In this document: piece by piece, positions 59,828 through 64,000 of the stretch
Position numbering within the stretch: the first letter of the stretch is position 1
Layout of the letters: each line of letters starts with the position of its first letter
IMG/VR virus record: IMGVR_UViG_3300030107_001040
Span: 1-64,000 of that record
Direction: 5' to 3' (one strand)
From: a virus
Length of the DNA: 64,000 nucleotides
Made by a program: the position numbers and the translations under genes
The notes under the pieces: model-generated
Told to the model about the DNA's origin: nothing
The model's database searches: none
What the model saw: only the letters and a program-made list of their open reading frames with translations

Positions 59828-61060
59828 GTGACAACACTGAGACCACATCAGCAACGTGCATACGATAAGATGAACACAGCAGTATGTGGTCAGGTTATTG
59901 TTCCTACTGGTGGTGGCAAGACTTATATAATGATACAGGACTGCATCAGGAGATTAAAGACTAGGCATGATGACAGAGTGATCGTGGTGGTGGCACCTCG
60001 TATATTATTAGCAAACCAGTTGAGCAGTGAGTTCACTGGTCTATTAGATGATGATATAAATGTATTACACGTGCATAGCGGAGAAACACATTTTGACAGC
60101 ACGACTAATGCGGAGGAGGTAGCGCAGTGGGTAAGTGATAGGACTGGTAACAGTATAATATTTACCACTTACCACTCCTTACCACGTATTGTCAAGAGTG
60201 CTATACAGATTGATACCATATATTTTGATGAAGCGCACAACGGATGCGGAAAGAAGTTTTTTGAGGGCATTTTGAATACTGCTGAATATGCGAAGAGAAG
60301 ATTTTACTTTACTGCTACACCTCGTATAGGTAGAGGCACCAGCAAAGAACGTGGTATGAATAATACTACTGTATGGGGTGAAGTGTTAGAGCAGGTTGAA
60401 GCACGTGAACTGATTAACAGTGGTGCTATACTTCCACCGAAGGTCACACCATTTGAGACTGATCGGACTCGTGATAAGATTAACGCTCACGAGGTTGACG
60501 CTAGTAACCTAAAGGACATCATTAAGCAGTTTGATTCTAATGCCAAGGTATTAGTAGCAGCACCGAGCACTAGGATACTATGGAACATGCTCACTAAGAC
60601 TGATATTCTTGACTGGTTCAAAAAGCAGAATTATGACGTGATGCACATCACATCTAAGCATGGTGCCTACGTTAATGGCAAGAAGGTAGGAAGAGAATCA
60701 TTTTTTGATACCTTGTCAGACTGGGGTAACAGCAACCGCAGATTTGTGGTATTCCATTACAGCATATTGTCAGAGGGTATAAATGTACCAGGATTGACTC
60801 ATACTGTATTATTGAGGAATTTACCTATTATTGAAATGGCACAAACCATAGGTAGAGTTATCAGAGTTCATCCTGAAGATAGGAAGGATGTAGAAGATGG
60901 TATCATACCAGCAGCGCAGTTCACTTTATACCGTAAAGGTTATGGTAGTGTTACTGTTCCCTTGACTGGTAAGTATGGTGCCAAGATCGCTCAAAGATTA
61001 GAGCGAGTGGTTACCGACATATTTGTAGAGGGAAGACCACCAACTGCCTACACATCTTAG
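59828..61060 (+). CDS. uvsW: SF2 helicase, UvsW-like
   Basis: 410 aa with GTG start. Q-like RPHQQRAYDKM, Walker A PTGGGKT (26-32), DEAH (134-137), FYFTATP, and motif VI QTIGRVIR are all visible. It looks like the ATP-dependent helicases related to T4 UvsW, which remodel R-loops and stalled forks. The symbol is by analogy. Confidence 0.85.
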   Translation: MTTLRPHQQRAYDKMNTAVCGQVIVPTGGGKTYIMIQDCIRRLKTRHDDRVIVVVAPRILLANQLSSEFTGLLDDDINVLHVHSGETHFDSTTNAEEVAQWVSDRTGNSIIFTTYHSLPRIVKSAIQIDTIYFDEAHNGCGKKFFEGILNTAEYAKRRFYFTATPRIGRGTSKERGMNNTTVWGEVLEQVEARELINSGAILPPKVTPFETDRTRDKINAHEVDASNLKDIIKQFDSNAKVLVAAPSTRILWNMLTKTDILDWFKKQNYDVMHITSKHGAYVNGKKVGRESFFDTLSDWGNSNRRFVVFHYSILSEGINVPGLTHTVLLRNLPIIEMAQTIGRVIRVHPEDRKDVEDGIIPAAQFTLYRKGYGSVTVPLTGKYGAKIAQRLERVVTDIFVEGRPPTAYTS

Positions 61061-61120
61061 GACAGTTTGCAAAGTGAACACATTTTCCCCCACTGTCCCC
61101 TTGCTTTGCTATTATATAAA
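61061..61120 (+). other. Leader with an inverted repeat and AT-rich promoter-like box
   Basis: GGACAGT (about 61060) can pair with ACTGTCC (61092). CAAAGTGAACAC is again present at about 61070. TATTAT or TATAAATG near 61110-61122 could act as -10 or late box; no good -35. Confidence 0.4.
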
Positions 61121-61273
61121 TGTTGAGGGATACGTGGTTCTACTGCCCAAAACTCATTTGTGGGGTTATCCTACTAAGATATGAGGAGTAGGGGTTCAGG
61201 TGTAAGCGATTCCCAGTAGGTAAATTTGGTCTCTTGGGTGAAACCCATTGAAGTTAGACCCACTCTCTCAACA
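61121..61273 (+). ncRNA. Candidate multibranched structured RNA
   Basis: Nested stems seen by eye: outer TGTTGAGGGA (61121-61130) with TCTCTCAACA (61264-61273), 10 bp with one wobble; CTACTG (61140-61145) with CAGTAG (61214-61219); CCCA/TGGG (61146-61149, 61161-61164); CCTACT/AGTAGG (61170-61175, 61187-61192); and GGTCT...AGACC (61228-61232, 61256-61260) enclosing TGGGT/ACCCA. No convincing gene covers it. It may be a leader of the downstream operon or an independent RNA. Confidence 0.5.
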
Positions 61274-61308
61274 CCCCAAACCATGATCTTATTCAAGTGC
61301 ATTACCAA

Positions 61309-61416
61309 ATGACTGAAGAGTGTTACAAGTTGCTTTGCAACCCTACTCCGATCATCAAGTACTATTTCTTGACTGGTATCGGATCTTATCAACCACGCAA
61401 GGAGGAAAAGAAATGA
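61309..61416 (+). CDS. Small hypothetical protein (35 aa)
   Basis: Peptide MTEECYKLLCNPTPIIKYYF followed by a short Lys/Glu end. It overlaps the next start by 4 bases (ATGA), which supports translation. Directly downstream of the structured RNA candidate. Confidence 0.45.
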   Translation: MTEECYKLLCNPTPIIKYYFLTGIGSYQPRKEEKK

Positions 61417-61625
61417 AATCCGCAGTATTTCAAGTTCGCATCCAACTAGATGATGAGAACGATCCGATCAACCCAGTTCACTTATGCGAAGAGATTCAAG
61501 CATATTTGAACTCTTGGCACTCTCAACTGGACGAGTCCACTGACGAGTATCAGGATGCTAGAGTTGTAGGATACAAGTTTGAATACGACAAGTTTCTACC
61601 ATTCACTGCTCAGGAGGAATACTAA
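61413..61625 (+). CDS. Hypothetical protein (70 aa)
   Basis: AAGGAGG upstream of ATG 61413 fixes the start. Reads KSAVFQVRIQLDDENDPINP, a beta-alpha type small protein. One-base overlap with the next gene (TAATG). Unknown. Confidence 0.65.
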   Translation: MKSAVFQVRIQLDDENDPINPVHLCEEIQAYLNSWHSQLDESTDEYQDARVVGYKFEYDKFLPFTAQEEY

Positions 61626-61783
61626 TGAAGGAATTCAGAATCGTTGCTTCACGTGTTACCAATTATGTTGCATACGTGGAAGCAGAGAACGAAGCAGAAG
61701 CAGAATTTCTTTCTAGTGATGTTGACTGGCAGTTTTTGGATGATGAGGACTACGAGGTCTACACAGTTGAGGAGGTTGAGTAA
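61625..61783 (+). CDS. Small acidic protein (52 aa)
   Basis: Follows in a TAATG junction. FRIVASRVTNYVAYVEAENE and an acidic end (DDEDYEVYTVEEVE). The alternation suggests a small beta-alpha domain. Unknown. Confidence 0.6.
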   Translation: MKEFRIVASRVTNYVAYVEAENEAEAEFLSSDVDWQFLDDEDYEVYTVEEVE

Positions 61784-61960
61784 ATGAAATTACATCAAGA
61801 CTGGTCACAACGCTACATGAAAGACTGTCGTTTGACTTTTGAAGAGCATCACCTAAACAACGAGTGGTTTAACAAGATGCTCTACATGCTTAAGGATGAT
61901 GGACAGTTATATGTCCCATTTCTTAAGAAATCGTTTAACAAGCGAGGTGAGGAACTATGA
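61784..61960 (+). CDS. Small hypothetical protein (58 aa)
   Basis: Starts right after the previous stop. His/Trp-containing helical protein (LTFEEHHLNNEWFNKMLYML). ATGA overlap with the zinc-ribbon gene. Unknown. Confidence 0.6.
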   Translation: MKLHQDWSQRYMKDCRLTFEEHHLNNEWFNKMLYMLKDDGQLYVPFLKKSFNKRGEEL

Positions 61961-62130
61961 ACTGGAAACCAGTTGACAAGTATACAAGGTCAGGCAAGGA
62001 TGGTAAACTGTTAAAGTGTCCCAAGTGTGAATCCATCCATAAGGTTTATCACTTTGCATGGTCAGCACTTGGTTGCAACCACTGTGGTAAATCATTTGAG
62101 AAAAACCTATGGTTAGTGGAGACAGCATAA
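61957..62130 (+). CDS. Zinc-ribbon protein (57 aa)
   Basis: C-P-K-C (21-24) and C-N-H-C (40-43) form a two-knuckle zinc ribbon, with basic residues around. Such small proteins may bind RNA polymerase or nucleic acids. ATGA start. Confidence 0.7.
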   Translation: MNWKPVDKYTRSGKDGKLLKCPKCESIHKVYHFAWSALGCNHCGKSFEKNLWLVETA

Positions 62131-62131
62131 A

Positions 62132-62365
62132 ATGGCACTTATCATTACACCAGATGACCCCAACCTGTATAAAAGTATGAGAACACCAGAAGAAATTCGC
62201 AGAAGGCAGGAATTATGCCTTGATCTCATTCAAGTATGTCAAGATGATTTGACTGTCCTTGAACAACTGGTAGATGACCACGTTTATGACCTGACGTTAG
62301 AGCAGGTCAAAGAATACGAGGAATTATGCACCAGTATTCTGTCTCATCCTGATTATGTCAAGTGA
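62132..62365 (+). CDS. Hypothetical protein (77 aa)
   Basis: One base after the previous stop. Helical, EEIRRRQELCLDLIQVCQDD. Unknown. Confidence 0.6.
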   Translation: MALIITPDDPNLYKSMRTPEEIRRRQELCLDLIQVCQDDLTVLEQLVDDHVYDLTLEQVKEYEELCTSILSHPDYVK

Positions 62366-62394
62366 TAAGGGACAGTACGACAAAGTGTCCACTA

Positions 62395-62429
62395 AATGCC
62401 CCATTAGGGGCATTTTTTGTGTATATTAT
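62395..62429 (+). promoter_or_regulatory. Terminator followed by -10 box
   Basis: AATGCCCC (62395-62402) pairs with GGGGCATT (62407-62414), T run, then TATATTAT (62422-62429). Upstream CAAAGTGTCCAC (62380-62391). Same compact arrangement as at 59.8 and 63.7 kb. Confidence 0.6.
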
Positions 62430-62452
62430 AAGAGTAAACAAAAGAGGACTTT

Positions 62453-62797
62453 ATGACCACTTCCTTTCCTGATCTTCCAACACTATCACTTGACGCAAAA
62501 GTGGAGTTGTGGGTTTTGGATTTGGTAGACGCACTTGAAGCAAACTACGCAAGTCGCTATCCAGATTCATCATGCCCTGTAAAGTTTGAAACTAAGATAG
62601 GTAAAAAGTACATCAAGATTATTCAGGTTGATGGAGGTGTCCACGCATTTGTTGACAAGAAAACTGGTGAGGTCTACAAACCAGCATCTTGGAAAGCACC
62701 AGCAAAGCACGTAAGGTATGATCTCAGGATCATCAACCAACGTCAAGAGTGTCTAGCACGTGCTGACTGGGCAGGTGGTTATCTTTATCTACGCTAG
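62453..62797 (+). CDS. Conserved cyanophage protein (114 aa)
   Basis: Recognisable conserved blocks are KIIQVDGGVHAFVDKKTGEV, YKPASWKAPAKHVRYDLR and ADWAGGYLYLR at the C-terminus. I recall this end from many T4-like cyanophage proteins of unknown function. Confidence 0.7.
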   Translation: MTTSFPDLPTLSLDAKVELWVLDLVDALEANYASRYPDSSCPVKFETKIGKKYIKIIQVDGGVHAFVDKKTGEVYKPASWKAPAKHVRYDLRIINQRQECLARADWAGGYLYLR

Positions 62798-62809
62798 GAG
62801 GAAATCAAA

Positions 62810-63001
62810 ATGTCTTATCTTGAAGCAATCAGAGCACAACCTATGGATCAAATTGATTTCCTACAGGAAGTATATGCAGACTATGTGGTCAAGCATAGAC
62901 TACCTATGGTATCAGCAGATGAGCAGGATTTTCATCCTGAGCACACTGCATGGTTTCACAATTTCATTAAAGCATGGGATCATGCTCAGGAGGTATCATA
63001 A
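62810..63001 (+). CDS. Hypothetical protein (63 aa)
   Basis: Start preceded by AGGAGG. His/Asp-rich, FLQEVYADYVVKHRLPMVSA, ends with WDHAQEVS. One-base overlap with the next gene. Confidence 0.6.
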   Translation: MSYLEAIRAQPMDQIDFLQEVYADYVVKHRLPMVSADEQDFHPEHTAWFHNFIKAWDHAQEVS

Positions 63002-63231
63002 TGCACCATTCTGAAACATTTGGACGCATATTCTGGGTTGATGAGGATTTTGAGTTTAGATCCTGTCCACAATACCTAGATGGAACTGGCGATTTTGATA
63101 ATTCTGATTATGTATCAGAGTGGGATGACTGGGAAGGAGTGGATCTACAAAAACTCTTTGCCATTCATAAATCATGCGTTATTAACAAGGTTGAGCACGC
63201 AAATTCACTTACATTCAAGGAGGCACTCTAA
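63001..63231 (+). CDS. Acidic hypothetical protein (76 aa)
   Basis: ATG 63001 overlaps the previous TAA and follows AGGAGG. Asp/Trp-rich (YVSEWDDWEGVDLQKLF). Unknown, directly followed by the next gene. Confidence 0.6.
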   Translation: MHHSETFGRIFWVDEDFEFRSCPQYLDGTGDFDNSDYVSEWDDWEGVDLQKLFAIHKSCVINKVEHANSLTFKEAL

Positions 63232-63501
63232 ATGTCAAATCTACCTAAGAACGCAGCACAACTAGATGCGATCATTGAGCAGTATACAGATATTGTCCTT
63301 GAGCGCATGGATTACCAAGCACTTGAGCAGTATGTGTATGACTCTCTTATAGACTATTATTCCAAAATGAGCAAGGTTGAACTAAAGGAGCATATCATAG
63401 AAATGGAAAATTCAGGATGTCCAGAAGATAACCTATGGGACGAACTCGCCGATAATGTTAAAGATCTTGAAGATGCTATCCCGATTGACTATAATGGATG
63501 A
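63232..63501 (+). CDS. Hypothetical helical protein (89 aa)
   Basis: No gap to the previous gene, with AAGGAGG upstream. Charged helices, DYYSKMSKVELKEHIIEMEN, and DAIPIDYNG end. Unknown. Confidence 0.6.
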   Translation: MSNLPKNAAQLDAIIEQYTDIVLERMDYQALEQYVYDSLIDYYSKMSKVELKEHIIEMENSGCPEDNLWDELADNVKDLEDAIPIDYNG

Positions 63502-63540
63502 TATACTACTAGAAGGAACCAACCTAATGAGGACATCCAA

Positions 63541-63714
63541 ATGACCGTCACCAGAGTCAAAACCGATCATCACGTGATTGACTTCAGATCTAAGAAACTA
63601 TACAAAGAGGTTCTGAAGGACTGCCGAGATCTAGGAATTTCACTTGACTACTACTTCTTTGAGTTTGAACTGGAGGCAGATGACCTACCAGAAGACGAGA
63701 TAGATGACGATTGA
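63541..63714 (+). CDS. Small acidic hypothetical protein (57 aa)
   Basis: Preceded by TGAGGA. VIDFRSKKLYKEVLKDCRDL and an acidic tail (ELEADDLPEDEIDDD). Unknown; followed by a terminator. Confidence 0.6.
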   Translation: MTVTRVKTDHHVIDFRSKKLYKEVLKDCRDLGISLDYYFFEFELEADDLPEDEIDDD

Positions 63715-63729
63715 AGTACTGTCACACTA

Positions 63730-63762
63730 AACCCCCATTAGGGGGTTTTTTATGTGTATAAT
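63730..63762 (+). promoter_or_regulatory. Terminator followed by -10 box
   Basis: AACCCCC (63730-63736) pairs with GGGGGTT (63741-63747), T run, and a perfect TATAAT (63757-63762) 16 bases after the second arm begins. Upstream ACTGTCACACTAAA resembles the box at 62380. The -35 is weak. Confidence 0.62.
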
Positions 63763-63786
63763 GAGTATAACAAACAAAGAGACCTT

Positions 63787-64000
63787 ATGAACAAAACTCA
63801 AACCATTATCAACAGAATACTACAGGTTGAGAATTTCCAAAATGTTGCCTGTGTATGTGCTAACTGGGAAGAGTTTGTTCAGGAGTTGAGCGAGTGGGGT
63901 GTTACAGGATGTGCCAAAATAGAATTTGATGATCCTGAACTAGACATCCCAACACTTGACAAATTTATGGTCACTGAAAATGGATATATCAGGGAGGTTG
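63787..64000 (+). CDS. Hypothetical protein, cut by window end (71 aa seen)
   Basis: Begins MNKTQTIINRILQVENFQNV with a helix and contains three Cys. Open to the last base; the rest lies outside the window. Unknown. Confidence 0.6.
   Translation, partial: MNKTQTIINRILQVENFQNVACVCANWEEFVQELSEWGVTGCAKIEFDDPELDIPTLDKFMVTENGYIREV

Noticed and set aside
61174-61392. 72-codon minus-strand frame over the structured RNA region
   Set aside because: No ribosome site, all neighbours are on the other strand, and the stems explain the sequence better.
1-64000. CRISPR array, integrase, insertion sequences or attachment sites
   Set aside because: No regularly spaced repeats, transposase or integrase motifs were seen on either strand.

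Overview
The window looks like part of the genome of a T4-like cyanophage (a myovirus of marine Synechococcus or Prochlorococcus). It is AT-rich and densely coded, almost entirely on the + strand. It carries T4 core genes (gp32, gp33, gp53, gp48, gp4, gp54, gp26, gp27, gp5, a UvsW-like helicase) together with host-derived photosynthesis and metabolism genes: psbA, two hli genes, a psbN-like gene, talC, ho1, cpeT, thyX, phoH, a glutaredoxin and a NifU-like protein. Two tRNA genes (Asp-GTC, Thr-TGT) are present. No integrase, insertion sequence, attachment site or CRISPR array was seen.

Layout. 1-2.9 kb: tRNA-Asp, a candidate glutamine-type (downstream-peptide) riboswitch behind a late promoter, talC, small unknown genes and tRNA-Thr. 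3.0-6.0 kb: a photosynthesis block (two hli, several tiny membrane proteins, psbN-like, psbA), with near-consensus sigma-70 promoters. 6.1-15.8 kb: metabolism, replication and late-transcription genes (porin-like secreted protein, glutaredoxin, thyX, ho1, phoH, PD-(D/E)XK nuclease, gp33, gp32), ending in a chain of small genes joined by 4-base overlaps. 15.9-31.3 kb: baseplate, tail-tube and hub genes, with gp53 and gp48 on the minus strand, then gp4, gp54, gp26 with a probable -1 frameshift into a gp51-like frame, two paralogous tape-measure-like proteins, gp27, cpeT and gp5. 31.3-53.2 kb: structural and tail-fibre genes, a modular adhesin cassette with three fibrinogen-like proteins and a glycine-rich protein, a carbamoyltransferase, and most of the ten 2OG-Fe(II) oxygenases of the window. 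53.2-61.1 kb: three DNA methyltransferases, a PD-(D/E)XK endonuclease overlapping one of them, and the helicase. 61.1-64 kb: a candidate structured RNA followed by small genes typical of phage takeover regions; the last gene is cut by the window end.

Regulation. Two promoter classes are visible: sigma-70 type (TTGACA-17-TATAAT) in front of host-like and small genes, and T4 late boxes (NATAAATA) in front of structural genes. Some genes (hli, gp32, the 28.4-kb genes) have both. At several sites an intrinsic terminator and a sigma-70 promoter are merged into one compact element.

The most interesting signals are the gp26/gp51 frameshift cassette, the riboswitch placed behind a late promoter, the 153-nt multibranched RNA candidate at 61.1 kb, the terminator-promoter composites, the nuclease-methyltransferase pair, and the tail-fibre locus with its oxygenase arrays.
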